Shown: piece by piece, positions 9,571 through 18,302 of the stretch | Numbering within the stretch: position 1 is the first letter of the stretch | Layout: each line of letters opens with the position of its first letter | NCBI RefSeq assembly: GCF_003313335.1 | Contig: NZ_QMHP01000003.1 | Location: forward strand, 62,001-126,000 | Direction of reading: 5' to 3' | Source: Pedobacter zeaxanthinifaciens | Lineage (GTDB): Bacteria > Bacteroidota > Bacteroidia > Sphingobacteriales > Sphingobacteriaceae | DNA length: 64,000 nucleotides | Program-made: the position numbers and the translations under genes | Notes under the pieces: generated by a model | Seen by the model: the letters and a program-made list of their open reading frames with translations, nothing else | Database searches by the model: none | Told to the model about the DNA's origin: nothing

Positions 9571-9974
9571 CGGATGGCTTCTAGCAATTCTTTCAATCTA
9601 TCGATAGATAAAGGTTTGGAAATAAATCCTTTGACAGATTTGTAGCTTTTTGCCTTTTCGATGTCATTTTCATAAACAGATGACGATAGCATATACATGT
9701 CGTTATCAACATTTAGGTTAAGGGCTTCGTAAGCTTCTATAAATTCCCAGCCGTTAAGTATGGGCATATTGATATCGATGAGTACCAAATGGGGCAAGGC
9801 TTGGTTAGCAGCAACGAGTTCATTGATGTAATCTATAGCGAGTTGACCGTTATGTTTAGCGCAAATTTGCACGTTATACCCTGTTTTCTCTACAATTTTA
9901 CTGATGATGAAAATGTTGATATCGTCATCATCGATAACGAGAAGGTTAATTTGAGAAGAGTGTATAGGTTGCAT
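9567..9974 (-). CDS. Stand-alone response regulator receiver (CheY-like)
   Basis: 135 aa consisting only of a receiver domain. Acidic pocket Asp15-Asp17 (VIDDDD), phospho-acceptor Asp67 (LIDINMP), Ser97/98 at the switch position and Lys120 in SKPL are all present. There is no output domain, so it must act by protein-protein contact, perhaps downstream of a hybrid kinase elsewhere. Single-domain receivers with this LLVIDDDDINIFI start are frequent in Bacteroidota. The cognate kinase is unknown; no kinase is adjacent. Confidence 0.92.
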   Translation of the reverse strand: MQPIHSSQINLLVIDDDDINIFIISKIVEKTGYNVQICAKHNGQLAIDYINELVAANQALPHLVLIDINMPILNGWEFIEAYEALNLNVDNDMYMLSSSVYENDIEKAKSYKSVKGFISKPLSIDRLKELLEAIR

Positions 9975-10056
9975 CTTAGTTTATGAAATACGGCTGTTTT
10001 ATACGAAGGTATGTTATTTCATAAATGGATTTCAATAAAGATACATTATTTATTTC

Positions 10057-10086
10057 AAAAAAAAATCCGAGCAAAACTCGGATTTT
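10057..10086 (-). terminator. Rho-independent terminator of the YceI gene
   Basis: On the minus strand AAAATCCGAG-TTTTG-CTCGGATTTT followed by a T-run of nine, 24 bp after the YceI stop codon. Confidence 0.85.
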
Positions 10087-10109
10087 CTAAACACCTATTT
10101 AATAGGAGA

Positions 10110-10697
10110 TTATTTTTTTGCAACTAAGTTTACGCTAATAGTGAAATCATCGTAGATAAAGTTGTCGCCAATGCTACTGAAGATAGATTTTGATTTGTAT
10201 TCGATACCATATTTAGTTCTATCAACTACAATTTTTTCAGCAACGGCACTCACCGATTTATCTGCGTTCCAAGTAAGTTTAGCTGGGAAACTTACCGAGT
10301 TGGTTTTACCTTTGATTGTTAAATCACCAGTAATTTTAACATCAGCGCCAGATCCTTCCACTTTTTTAATCACGAAGTTTGCAGCAGGGAATTTTTCAAC
10401 ACCAAAAAAGTCGTCATTTTTCAAGTGTTTTTCTAAGCCAGCACTTCCGTCAGCATCTTTAATTGTAGTCATGTTAGCTACAAAGCCACCACCAACTAAT
10501 TTTTTACCTGTAAATTGTAAAGTTCCTGAAGTTAATGCCACAGTACCATTGTGTGATCCTGAGAATTTTTTACCTTCCCAAGTAACAGTTGATTTTGCCG
10601 CATCTACAGTGTAAACATCAGCCCTTGGCGCAAATGCCAAAAAAGAAAAGCTAGCCACTACAGCTAACATTAAAATAGAAGTGATTTTTAGTTTCAT
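10110..10697 (-). CDS. YceI family protein (secreted lipocalin-like)
   Basis: 195 aa. Signal peptide (MKLKITSILMLAVVASFSFLA) and a YceI domain: YTVDAAKSTVTWEGKK, GSHNGTVAL, KHLKNDDFFGVEKFPAANF, and GDLTIKGKTNSVSFPA. YceI proteins are beta-barrels that bind isoprenoid or fatty-acid ligands, and are often periplasmic and induced by base or osmotic stress; the role here is inferred. A TACATTTG -7 element lies about 23 nt before the ATG and a strong terminator follows, so this is a monocistronic unit. Confidence 0.93.
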   Translation of the reverse strand: MKLKITSILMLAVVASFSFLAFAPRADVYTVDAAKSTVTWEGKKFSGSHNGTVALTSGTLQFTGKKLVGGGFVANMTTIKDADGSAGLEKHLKNDDFFGVEKFPAANFVIKKVEGSGADVKITGDLTIKGKTNSVSFPAKLTWNADKSVSAVAEKIVVDRTKYGIEYKSKSIFSSIGDNFIYDDFTISVNLVAKK

Positions 10698-10720
10698 ATT
10701 GATGAATAGTTTAATACAAG

Positions 10721-10728
10721 CAAATGTA
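10721..10728 (-). promoter_or_regulatory. -7 element TACATTTG of the YceI gene
   Basis: CAAATGTA on the plus strand, an exact TAnnTTTG on the minus strand, about 23 nt before the ATG at 10697. No -33 TTG was found. Confidence 0.5.
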
Positions 10729-10780
10729 TTTAATTTCTATTCACTTCGTATTGACCTATGTTAAGATTTTACAATTTTGT

Positions 10781-10868
10781 GTTGGGTGCGTTGGTTTGTT
10801 GGTCGTTTGGTTCATTGGTCATTGGTGGGTTGGTTATTGGTTATTGGTTCATTAATCATTAACCATTA
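10781..10868. repeat. Low-complexity TTGGT-rich intergenic stretch
   Basis: Between the YceI promoter and mutL, about 85 bp are built from variants of ttggt/ttattggtt/cattggt, ending in a short inverted echo (tggttcattaatcattaacca). No ORF or other signal is seen. It probably arose by slippage-type expansion. Confidence 0.6.
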
Positions 10869-10926
10869 CACCACTCTCATCTCCTTTAGTATCAACCATA
10901 TGAAAACATGACTGTTGGTTAAGGCT

Positions 10927-10934
10927 TATTTTTG
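10927..10934 (+). promoter_or_regulatory. -7 element TATTTTTG of mutL
   Basis: Exact TAnnTTTG match, about 30 nt before the mutL ATG at 10965. No well-spaced -33 element was seen. Confidence 0.45.
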
Positions 10935-10964
10935 TAAATTAGCGGCTTTTAGAAAGCGAAATAA

Positions 10965-12812
10965 ATGTCCGATATCATTCAACTTTTACCCGATAGTGTA
11001 GCCAATCAAATAGCAGCAGGAGAAGTAGTGCAAAGGCCGGCTTCGGCAGTAAAAGAATTGCTTGAAAACGCTCTTGATGCCGGTGCAGATAAAATCCAGT
11101 TAATTATTAAAGATGCGGGTAAAGCTTTAATCCAAGTTATTGATAACGGTTGCGGCATGAGCGTAACTGATGCCCGTATGTGCTTTGAACGCCACGCCAC
11201 TTCTAAAGTACGCAAAGCGGATGATTTATTTGCCATCCGTACCATGGGTTTTAGAGGCGAGGCCATGGCTTCTATTGCTGCTATTGCGCAAGTGGAGATG
11301 AAAACCAAACGCCATGAAGATGAAGTAGGAACTTTAGTGGAAATTGAAGGTTCTACAATTACCAAGCAAGAACCCATAGCAACAGGTAACGGAACTAGCA
11401 TTTGTGTTAAAAACTTATTTTACAACACGCCTGCCCGTCGTAATTTCCTTAAAAGCAACCCAACTGAAATGCGCTACATTATTGACGAGTTTCAGCGGGT
11501 GGCATTGGCAAAACCACATATTGCTTTTAGCTTACACCATGATGGCAACGAAATTTACCGCTTGCCAGCCGCTACCATCAAACAGCGTATTGTGCATTTG
11601 TTTGGTAATAATTATAATGAACGTTTAATTCCAGTTGAAGAAGAAACTACAATTATAAATTTGAAAGGCTACATTGGCAAGCCCGAATTTGCGAAGAAGA
11701 CTCGTGGAGAACAGTTTTTCTTCGTTAATGATAGGTTTATTAAGGATAATTACCTGAACCATGCCGTTAATAAAGCGTACCAAGAATTATTGCCAGATGA
11801 CAACTTCCCATTGTACGTGTTGTTTATTGATATCGATCCTGCGAAAATTGATGTTAACGTTCATCCAACTAAAACTGAAATCAAGTATTTAGACGAAAAA
11901 TCTATTTACGCCATTATACATTCGGCCGTAAAACGTTCGCTTGGCAGGTTCAATATTAGTCCAACATTGGATTTTAACCAGGAAACGGCCTTTAGCAATA
12001 TGATTACGCCAAAAGCGCCGGAAGATATTGTACCGCCTAGCATTTCATTCAATCCCGACTTTAACCCTTTTGGAACACCGAAAACTGCTAGTCCGAAAAC
12101 CACGTATTTTAAAGAACAATATCAGCCAAAAGAGGTGAGCCAAAACTGGGGTTCGTTGTACGAGATTACTAATTACAGCCAACCTGAGCAAACCACTATT
12201 GCACTGAACGACGATAAAAATGATGAGCTTATTGCTACGACTAACAAGCAATACATGCAAATTCACAACCGATATATTGTGTCGCAAATTAAATCGGGGG
12301 TAATGGTAATTGATCAACAAGCGGCTCACGAGCGGATTTTGTATGAACGCTTTTTACTGCATTTGGAAGATCGGAAAGGTGCTTCACAGCAAAGCCTTTT
12401 CCCACAAACCGTAAACTTAAATGCTAGCGATTTTGAATTGGCGAAAAGCTTGCTGGATGATATCAAAAGTTTGGGTTTCGATGTACGAGAATTTGGCAAA
12501 AACACGTTAATTATTGATGGTATTCCGGTTGATTTAGGCAGTACCAATATTAACGAAACGCAACTTTTTGAAGATTTAATTGAAGGCTTTAAAAACTCTC
12601 AGCAAGAATTGAAGTTAAATAAACGCGATGCACTGGCCAGAAGCATGGCCAAAAACAGTGCAATAAAGGCGGGCACAGCGTTAAGTCAGCAAGAAATGAA
12701 CAATTTAATTGACGAACTTTTTGCCTGCAAAACGCCTAACTTTAGTATTAATGGGAAGCCCGCTATACAAACCATCACTTTGGCAGAATTAGCACAAAAA
12801 TTTGAAAAATAG
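10965..12812 (+). CDS. mutL: DNA mismatch repair protein MutL
   Basis: 615 aa. GHKL ATPase that links MutS mismatch recognition to excision. N-terminal motifs: ELLENALDAGA (31-41), DNGCGM (60-65), GFRGEA (95-100) and the transducer segment with VNVHPTKTEIKY. The C-terminal domain begins after about residue 430 and carries DQQAAHERILYE, where the endonuclease consensus DQHAxxExxxxE has Gln for His, and the end (CKTPNFSINGKPAI) departs from the CPHGRP motif. Nicking activity is therefore uncertain. First gene of a mutL-rhomboid-rhomboid-EEP run with tight spacing (15 bp, overlap, overlap). Confidence 0.96.
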   Translation: MSDIIQLLPDSVANQIAAGEVVQRPASAVKELLENALDAGADKIQLIIKDAGKALIQVIDNGCGMSVTDARMCFERHATSKVRKADDLFAIRTMGFRGEAMASIAAIAQVEMKTKRHEDEVGTLVEIEGSTITKQEPIATGNGTSICVKNLFYNTPARRNFLKSNPTEMRYIIDEFQRVALAKPHIAFSLHHDGNEIYRLPAATIKQRIVHLFGNNYNERLIPVEEETTIINLKGYIGKPEFAKKTRGEQFFFVNDRFIKDNYLNHAVNKAYQELLPDDNFPLYVLFIDIDPAKIDVNVHPTKTEIKYLDEKSIYAIIHSAVKRSLGRFNISPTLDFNQETAFSNMITPKAPEDIVPPSISFNPDFNPFGTPKTASPKTTYFKEQYQPKEVSQNWGSLYEITNYSQPEQTTIALNDDKNDELIATTNKQYMQIHNRYIVSQIKSGVMVIDQQAAHERILYERFLLHLEDRKGASQQSLFPQTVNLNASDFELAKSLLDDIKSLGFDVREFGKNTLIIDGIPVDLGSTNINETQLFEDLIEGFKNSQQELKLNKRDALARSMAKNSAIKAGTALSQQEMNNLIDELFACKTPNFSINGKPAIQTITLAELAQKFEK

Positions 12813-12827
12813 AAGTAGCATTACAAA

Positions 12828-13565
12828 ATGAATAACATACAAATACCTCCAGTAGTAAAAAATCTTTTGATCATCAACGGCATCATGTTGCTGGCTTCAT
12901 GGGTTTTTGAGCAGCAACAAGGAAGAGAGTTGTCCGAATTATTAGGGGCTTACTATTTTGATTCTCCGAATTTTAAAGTTTGGCAAATTTTCACCTATAT
13001 GTTCATGCATGCGGATATTTCGCATTTATTTTTCAATATGTTCGGTTTGTTTATGTTTGGTGGCATCCTTGAGCATAAATGGGGACCAAAAAAATTCCTT
13101 AACTTTTACTTTATTACTGGACTTGGTGCACTAGCGTTGCAATGGCTAGTGCAAGGAATTGAAGTTTATCAAATTACCGGTTCATTTTTAAACAAAAGCT
13201 CCTTACCGTTAGAGTTGTTTGCCGAAGGCAAATTTAATCCAAATGTTTTTTCTCCAAGTCAAGCCTCAACACTTTACTCATCTTATTTTGGCCCAATGGT
13301 TGGCGCCTCGGGCGCTGTTTTTGGTGTGATGACTGCCTTTGCGGTAATGTATCCAAACATGGAGCTGATGCTTTTGTTTATTCCATTCCCGGTTAAAGCA
13401 AAATATTTTATTCCCATTTACATCGTTATAGAATTGTTTTTAGGTGTAGCTCGTATTCCGGGAGATTCTATTGCGCATTTCGCCCATTTAGGCGGTGCTT
13501 TAATAGGATTTATTTTAGCGAAAATTTGGAAGGATAAAGACAGATTTTACAATTACTATGAATAA
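12828..13565 (+). CDS. Rhomboid family intramembrane serine protease
   Basis: 245 aa, about six membrane segments. Rhomboids cleave transmembrane substrates within the bilayer. Seen: HADISHLFFNMFGLFMFG (61-78, the HxxxxHxxxN segment), the catalytic GASGAVFG with Ser161, and AHFAHLGGALIGF with the partner His220. All dyad residues are present, so it is probably active. An insertion of about 35 residues (113-150) sits between TM3 and TM4. It starts 15 bp after mutL and overlaps the second rhomboid gene by 8 bp. Confidence 0.93.
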   Translation: MNNIQIPPVVKNLLIINGIMLLASWVFEQQQGRELSELLGAYYFDSPNFKVWQIFTYMFMHADISHLFFNMFGLFMFGGILEHKWGPKKFLNFYFITGLGALALQWLVQGIEVYQITGSFLNKSSLPLELFAEGKFNPNVFSPSQASTLYSSYFGPMVGASGAVFGVMTAFAVMYPNMELMLLFIPFPVKAKYFIPIYIVIELFLGVARIPGDSIAHFAHLGGALIGFILAKIWKDKDRFYNYYE

Positions 13566-14391
13566 CAACTTTGGAGATTTACGGTATCGATTTTTTAAAT
13601 CGGGCAACCCTGCAATGCTATACATTGCAATTAATATTATTGTATTTATAGTAGTTGGAGTAGGTAGTTTGTTTTTACCAGCAAACATGGGCGATTACTA
13701 CGTTAATGAATATTTGGCTTTTCCAGCGGATATTGCCCAGTGGCCTTTTAGATTTTATACTATAGTTAGCTATGCTTTTTTACATGGTGGATTATTACAC
13801 ATCCTTTTTAACCTGCTTTGGTTGTATTGGATGGGAAACTTATTTCTGGATTTCTTAAAACCTCGTCAATTTCAGGTGGTGTATTGGGGCGGTGCAATTG
13901 TAGGTGCCTTGGCATTTGCATTGATATTTAACTTAAGTCCGCAGTTGGACAGTAAAAATGCAACACTTATTGGAGCTTCGGCCGCTGTTATGGCTATTTT
14001 TAGCGCAATTGCCACGCTAGTTCCAAATTACAGTGTCCGTTTATTGCTATTTGGCGATGTAAGATTGAAATATTTGTTGTTGGTATATGTGCTTATTGAT
14101 GTGGTGGGCGTTACTCCAAGATCGATGAACATTGGTGGCAATTTAGCCCATTTAGGTGGTGCACTATTTGGTTTCATCTATATCAAATCACTTCAAAGAG
14201 GAACTGACCTAAGCAGTTTTCTGATAAAAAAACCTAAGTTAAAGGTAATCAAAAACGAAAAACCTAAACAAAAAAGCGCCGCGGTAAACCAAGTAGAAAT
14301 TGACGCTATTTTGGATAAAATTTCAAAGAGTGGCTACGAAAATTTAACGGCAAAAGAAAAACAAACTTTATTCGACGCAAGTAAAAACTAA
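13558..14391 (+). CDS. Rhomboid family protease with C-terminal DUF6576-like tail
   Basis: 277 aa. Six membrane segments with HGGLLHILFNLLWLYWMG (76-93), a catalytic-type GASAAVMA (Ser141) and NLAHLGGALFGF (His198). The GASA sequence is a slight change from GASG, but Ser and His are kept. After the last membrane segment comes a basic linker and a short soluble tail (DAILDKISKSGYENLTAKEK), a small domain found on many Bacteroidota rhomboids. It overlaps the preceding rhomboid by 8 bp and the next gene by one base (TAATG), showing translational coupling. Confidence 0.92.
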   Translation: MNNNFGDLRYRFFKSGNPAMLYIAINIIVFIVVGVGSLFLPANMGDYYVNEYLAFPADIAQWPFRFYTIVSYAFLHGGLLHILFNLLWLYWMGNLFLDFLKPRQFQVVYWGGAIVGALAFALIFNLSPQLDSKNATLIGASAAVMAIFSAIATLVPNYSVRLLLFGDVRLKYLLLVYVLIDVVGVTPRSMNIGGNLAHLGGALFGFIYIKSLQRGTDLSSFLIKKPKLKVIKNEKPKQKSAAVNQVEIDAILDKISKSGYENLTAKEKQTLFDASKN

Positions 14392-15524
14392 TGAGCCAGA
14401 AAGCAAAGCTTCCTTTATTCGATAAATTGATGTTAGTGTTGGCAGTAATTCTGCTGGTAATTTTGGCTATGGGAATGTTGGCCGGACAAACCAATCCAAA
14501 GGACAATGTATGGATTGCCTTTGCGGGATTAGGCTATACATTTGCATTGATAGCTAACGTACTCTTTGTGATTTTTTGGTTATTTAGACGACAGCTTTTA
14601 TTTGCTGCAATTACTTTAGGCATTATCCTTATTGGTTGGAAACCGCTAACTGCAACGTATCGTTTTAGTGGGGAGGAAGGCGGAAACAAAAAAGACAGTG
14701 AACACTATGTACGTTTAATGACATATAACGTACATCAGTTCAAAAAATATGGAGAGAATAATGATGTTTCTACCAAAGATCAAATCATTAAACTGATTGA
14801 AGATCAGCACCCAGATGTGGTTTGCTTTCAGGAGTTTTTTAGCAGGAAAAAGGGCGAATTTGATTTGATAGATAGTGTAAAAAACCGTCTGAAATTAAAG
14901 CATTATTATTTCGCTCCTTCGGTAGATAATAACTATGAAGCCGCAGGCCTGGCCATATTTTCCCGCTATCCTATTCAAAATAAGGGGCGAATTTCTTTTG
15001 GCGAGTTTGCCGGTAACAGCAGCATTTATGTTGACTTAAAAATTGAAAATCAGGATTTTAGAATTTATAACGTACATTTCCAATCCATCTCATTTCAAAA
15101 GGAAGATTACGATTATATTGGGAAAGTAGCTAAAATGGATCCCGAGTATAAATCTTCGAGAAGGATTGCCAGCATGTTAAAATCAGCCTTTTTTAGAAGA
15201 AGTGAGCAAGTAAAACTGATGAAATCTGAAATGCAGCAATGCAAGCTCCCGTATGTGATTGCTGGCGATTTTAATGATACTCCGGCGTCGTATAGCGTTA
15301 CACAGATTACCAGTTCGCTGAAAAATGCATTTAAAGAAAAAGGAAGTGGCTTTGGTAAAACCTACAATGGTGATTTCCCTAATTTCCAAATTGACTACAT
15401 TGCCACCACCAAAAATTTCGATATCATCAATCACCACATTTCCAAAGAAAAACTATCCGATCACTTTCCAGTTAGAAGTGATTTGAGGCTGAATTTCTCA
15501 ATGGAAAGTGACGATGCGTATTAA
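14391..15524 (+). CDS. Endonuclease/exonuclease/phosphatase (EEP) family protein, membrane anchored
   Basis: 377 aa. Three hydrophobic segments in the first 85 residues anchor a catalytic domain of the EEP superfamily: MTYNVHQF, VVCFQEFF (metal-binding Glu), GLAIFSRYPI, VHFQS, AGDFNDTP (Asp/Asn pair), IDYIA and LSDHFPV (catalytic His). EEP enzymes hydrolyse phosphodiesters in nucleic acids, inositides or sphingomyelin; the topology suggests an extracytoplasmic substrate, but which one is unknown. Last gene of the mutL run. Confidence 0.9.
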   Translation: MSQKAKLPLFDKLMLVLAVILLVILAMGMLAGQTNPKDNVWIAFAGLGYTFALIANVLFVIFWLFRRQLLFAAITLGIILIGWKPLTATYRFSGEEGGNKKDSEHYVRLMTYNVHQFKKYGENNDVSTKDQIIKLIEDQHPDVVCFQEFFSRKKGEFDLIDSVKNRLKLKHYYFAPSVDNNYEAAGLAIFSRYPIQNKGRISFGEFAGNSSIYVDLKIENQDFRIYNVHFQSISFQKEDYDYIGKVAKMDPEYKSSRRIASMLKSAFFRRSEQVKLMKSEMQQCKLPYVIAGDFNDTPASYSVTQITSSLKNAFKEKGSGFGKTYNGDFPNFQIDYIATTKNFDIINHHISKEKLSDHFPVRSDLRLNFSMESDDAY

Positions 15525-15551
15525 AAAAACGGGAAGATGCTTAATCTTCCC
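15523..15551 (-). terminator. Terminator of the M28 peptidase gene, overlapping its stop codon
   Basis: Stem GGGAAGAT/ATCTTCCC with a 5-nt loop, then seven T on the minus strand. The 5' arm lies in the last codons and the TAA is at the stem-loop junction. It may also serve the convergent EEP gene. Confidence 0.75.
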
Positions 15552-16995
15552 ATTTCCATTCGCCGGCTATTTTAAGCGGCTCTTTTAATTTCTGACTTTC
15601 CAAAAAAGCTTTCAATTCAGCATCCGAAAATCTTTTCACAGGAATTGTTGGTGTGCTTGCCAAAGCATAGGTAAGCATGGCTGCGTAACGCACTGTATTT
15701 TTCATCCCTTGCTGATCAACTAAATGAAAACCATCCCCATCCGAATGATAAAACGGACCAGCATTATTTGGCAATTTCCCTCCCGCACCTCCGCCAGTGG
15801 GTACACCTTCTAGCATAAATGGTTGATGATCTGAATGCAAGCCAGCACCTGCCTGGAACATATTTTTAAAGCCTGTATCAATTTTAACCACCTGTTGTCC
15901 CCAGGTTTTAAACAAACTTTCCATTTCCTTTCTACTGGTCGAAAATCCTTTTGGATCGTTGGTCATATCGTAGTTCAACATAAAACGAACCTGTTCTAAC
16001 GATTTATCTTTCAAGCTCTGCGCTACGTAAGCCTTTGATCCTAACAAGCCTTGCTCCTCGCCCATAAACATCACAAACTCAACCGTACGTTGAGGCTTCA
16101 AATTGAGTTTTTTAAATGTTCTTGCCATATCAATCACCGAAAAAGAACCAATGCCGTTGTCAATAGCTCCAGTAGCTAAATCCCAGCTATCCAAATGCCC
16201 ACCAACAACAATTTTTTCATTAGGTAACGTACTTCCTTTGATAGTGGCAATTACATTACGAGCTTTGATCAAACCTGAAAAATTCGTCATATCAATTTGC
16301 GCATATTGCGCTGATGCCTTTAATTTTTCTTTCAATTGCATGCCATCTTCCAAACCTATACAAACTGCCGGAATTGGAATAAGTTTACCAGTAACCGAAG
16401 CTGTTCCGGTTAAAAGTACGCCACCTTTCACTTGGTTAATGATGATGACACCAATTGCACCATATTTTGTGGCAATGGCTGTTTTTTCTGATCGGTGCAA
16501 GGACGTAGTACCAGCGGGAGATCCAGGAAGCACACCGATATAAATTAATGCGATTTTACCTTTCACTTTATCATTAATCGACTGGTAGTCGGCTTCTAAA
16601 CCATTGCCTGCATCTACAATTTCAGCGGTTACATTTGCTTTTACTGGCGAATGCGCCAACGTTACCGCCTTAACATTAGCTAAATCACTTTGTAAGGCCC
16701 CTATTTTTACAGAAAGTGTTTTACGATCCCAACTTTCTACCTCAAAAGGCTGATAACGAACCTCTAACCCGTAAGACTTAAATAGGTTATAGGCATATGC
16801 TTCGGCTTTTGCCCCGTTAACAGACCCAGTTAAACGATGTCCGATTTTTTCGGTAGCATCTTTTAAGTTTTGATAAGCCTGTGAGTTAGTTTGAACTTCA
16901 GTATTAATCTGTTTAAAAACGGGAGAGAAATTGTCTTGGGCCTTTGCATACCAGGTTAGGGAAGCAATTGCTACTGAAAAAATAAGTTTCTTCAT
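15541..16995 (-). CDS. M28 family zinc peptidase with PA domain, secreted
   Basis: 484 aa. Signal peptide of 20 residues ending in AKAQ. A PA-type insertion spans about 125-240, and the M28 catalytic part follows: GGHLDSWD (His267, Asp269), AIDNGIG (Asp279), MGEEQGLLGS (Glu313/314), NYDMTNDPKG and YHSDGDGFHLVD (late zinc His). The domain order matches carboxypeptidase Q/aminopeptidase-like M28 enzymes that digest peptides outside the cytoplasm. Monocistronic; it ends at a terminator that folds over its own stop codon. Confidence 0.92.
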   Translation of the reverse strand: MKKLIFSVAIASLTWYAKAQDNFSPVFKQINTEVQTNSQAYQNLKDATEKIGHRLTGSVNGAKAEAYAYNLFKSYGLEVRYQPFEVESWDRKTLSVKIGALQSDLANVKAVTLAHSPVKANVTAEIVDAGNGLEADYQSINDKVKGKIALIYIGVLPGSPAGTTSLHRSEKTAIATKYGAIGVIIINQVKGGVLLTGTASVTGKLIPIPAVCIGLEDGMQLKEKLKASAQYAQIDMTNFSGLIKARNVIATIKGSTLPNEKIVVGGHLDSWDLATGAIDNGIGSFSVIDMARTFKKLNLKPQRTVEFVMFMGEEQGLLGSKAYVAQSLKDKSLEQVRFMLNYDMTNDPKGFSTSRKEMESLFKTWGQQVVKIDTGFKNMFQAGAGLHSDHQPFMLEGVPTGGGAGGKLPNNAGPFYHSDGDGFHLVDQQGMKNTVRYAAMLTYALASTPTIPVKRFSDAELKAFLESQKLKEPLKIAGEWKWED

Positions 16996-17150
16996 TTAAT
17001 TTGATATAGTTTAGCTAGGTTGAAGTTAACATTTTGCAGGAAGATGCATGACATATCGTTTAAATTTTACAATTAGATTTGCGCAAAAAGATGGATGCAT
17101 CATCCCGCAATTTGCGTAGCATGTCCATTATATCATCTATTATACCCAAA

Positions 17151-18032
17151 CTATCTGTTTCCAGTTGGTGGAATAATCACTTTAGCATGTTTCTTTTTTG
17201 TATAATACCTGATGATAAAAAAGGCAATCAACGCTGTCAAAAAGAACATCCATAATTTAGATAAAAACAAAACTAACTCTTTAAAATAAGACCACCCGTC
17301 AGTTAAGTTTAGTCCTAGTCTTCTAAAAAAACTCGGTTTATAGTCAAAAATGTTATCGTTAGCTACAATCATTGTTTTTACCGTATTATCTTGATAAAAA
17401 TTCAGTGTAATGGTACTGTATTTCACTTGCTGATCTATCGCCAAATTTTGAATCTTTCGATCTACATAGTCATCCTTAAGACTTAAGGCACTTTGTACGT
17501 TAGGGCTTTTCTTAGATGCCACCTTATTAATTTGCGTCACAGCCTGCTGTCTATTTTCCGCCTTTAACTTATTTTCCACATAGGCCAAGCTTCTATCTTC
17601 CATTTTTAGGGATTGATTATCGACAAAAACTGCCATTTTAGCAATTGCGTTGGTAAATTCGTCTAAGTGTTCGGCGGGTATACGAGCCGTTAAATAACCA
17701 TCAGTGGTGTAAGAGGTAATTTCTTGTAGTGAATCTGCACTGAATTTAACCTTTTCGGTATCCTTTACTGCACTGCTGATAGAAAATTCCATCACCAAGC
17801 CGCCTTGCTTTTTTAAAGTTTCACTTAGCTTTTGCTTGGTCTGTTGTACATCTTTAACCCTAAAACGCATATCAGCGGTTTTAGTCATTTTTTCAGCTGC
17901 AGTATCAGTAGAACTTAAATCAGCACTAACGGTATCAGCTGCAGCGTAATCAGCCATTTCAGCTTTTTTTTCGGAGTTACAGCCAAAGAAAATCATTGCG
18001 GCCAAAGCCACTAAGGCAAAATGTCTTTTCAT
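17151..18032 (-). CDS. DUF4349 lipoprotein
   Basis: 293 aa. Signal peptide with lipobox FFGC, then an acidic Ala/Asp/Ser/Thr-rich linker to about residue 48. The DUF4349 domain follows (DMRFRVKDVQQTKQKL, GGLVMEF, LTARIPAEHLDEF, DRSLAYVENKLKAENR), with one C-terminal transmembrane helix (about 255-277) and a basic tail. DUF4349 proteins are membrane-anchored coiled-coil-like proteins of unknown function. No cotranscribed neighbour is evident. Confidence 0.88.
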   Translation of the reverse strand: MKRHFALVALAAMIFFGCNSEKKAEMADYAAADTVSADLSSTDTAAEKMTKTADMRFRVKDVQQTKQKLSETLKKQGGLVMEFSISSAVKDTEKVKFSADSLQEITSYTTDGYLTARIPAEHLDEFTNAIAKMAVFVDNQSLKMEDRSLAYVENKLKAENRQQAVTQINKVASKKSPNVQSALSLKDDYVDRKIQNLAIDQQVKYSTITLNFYQDNTVKTMIVANDNIFDYKPSFFRRLGLNLTDGWSYFKELVLFLSKLWMFFLTALIAFFIIRYYTKKKHAKVIIPPTGNR

Positions 18033-18302
18033 TTTGTTTAAGGTTTTAAGTGTTTAAATTCCTTTCACAAAACTGTCTTAAGCATGCTAATTCCTTAAGG
18101 AAGACAATTTGTAAAGAGTTGTTTTAAGCTTAATGCCCGAAACCGAATAAGGTAACCCATTGCCTAGTTGGCGGCACACAATTGCTAGTTAACCGTTGGA
18201 GGTTTAACATTGTGTGATTCAAGCAAAATCTTAGAAAAAAGCGCAAAAAAAATCCTTTTGCTATTCACAAAAGGACTCTTTTATATTGAAAATAATTAAA
18301 AA
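18033..18302. other. Structured 270-bp intergenic region
   Basis: No gene is seen. It holds a 12-bp palindrome TTCCTTAAGGAA (18091-18102), a 42-nt nested hairpin (18175-18216: CACACAAT/ATTGTGTG outside, GTTAACC/GGTTTAAC inside), and the terminator of the small membrane protein gene. Confidence 0.6.
18244..18280 (-). terminator. Rho-independent terminator of the 70-aa membrane protein gene
   Basis: Minus strand TCCTTTTG/CAAAAGGA stem followed by eight T, about 25 bp after the stop at 18303. Confidence 0.8.

Noticed and set aside
10781-10868. Regulatory iterons upstream of mutL
   Set aside because: The TTGGT words vary in length and spacing and look like low-complexity expansion.
17041-17150. 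Possible tRNA or small RNA in the gap before DUF4349
   Set aside because: No cloverleaf or terminator could be built; only a short GATGCATC palindrome.
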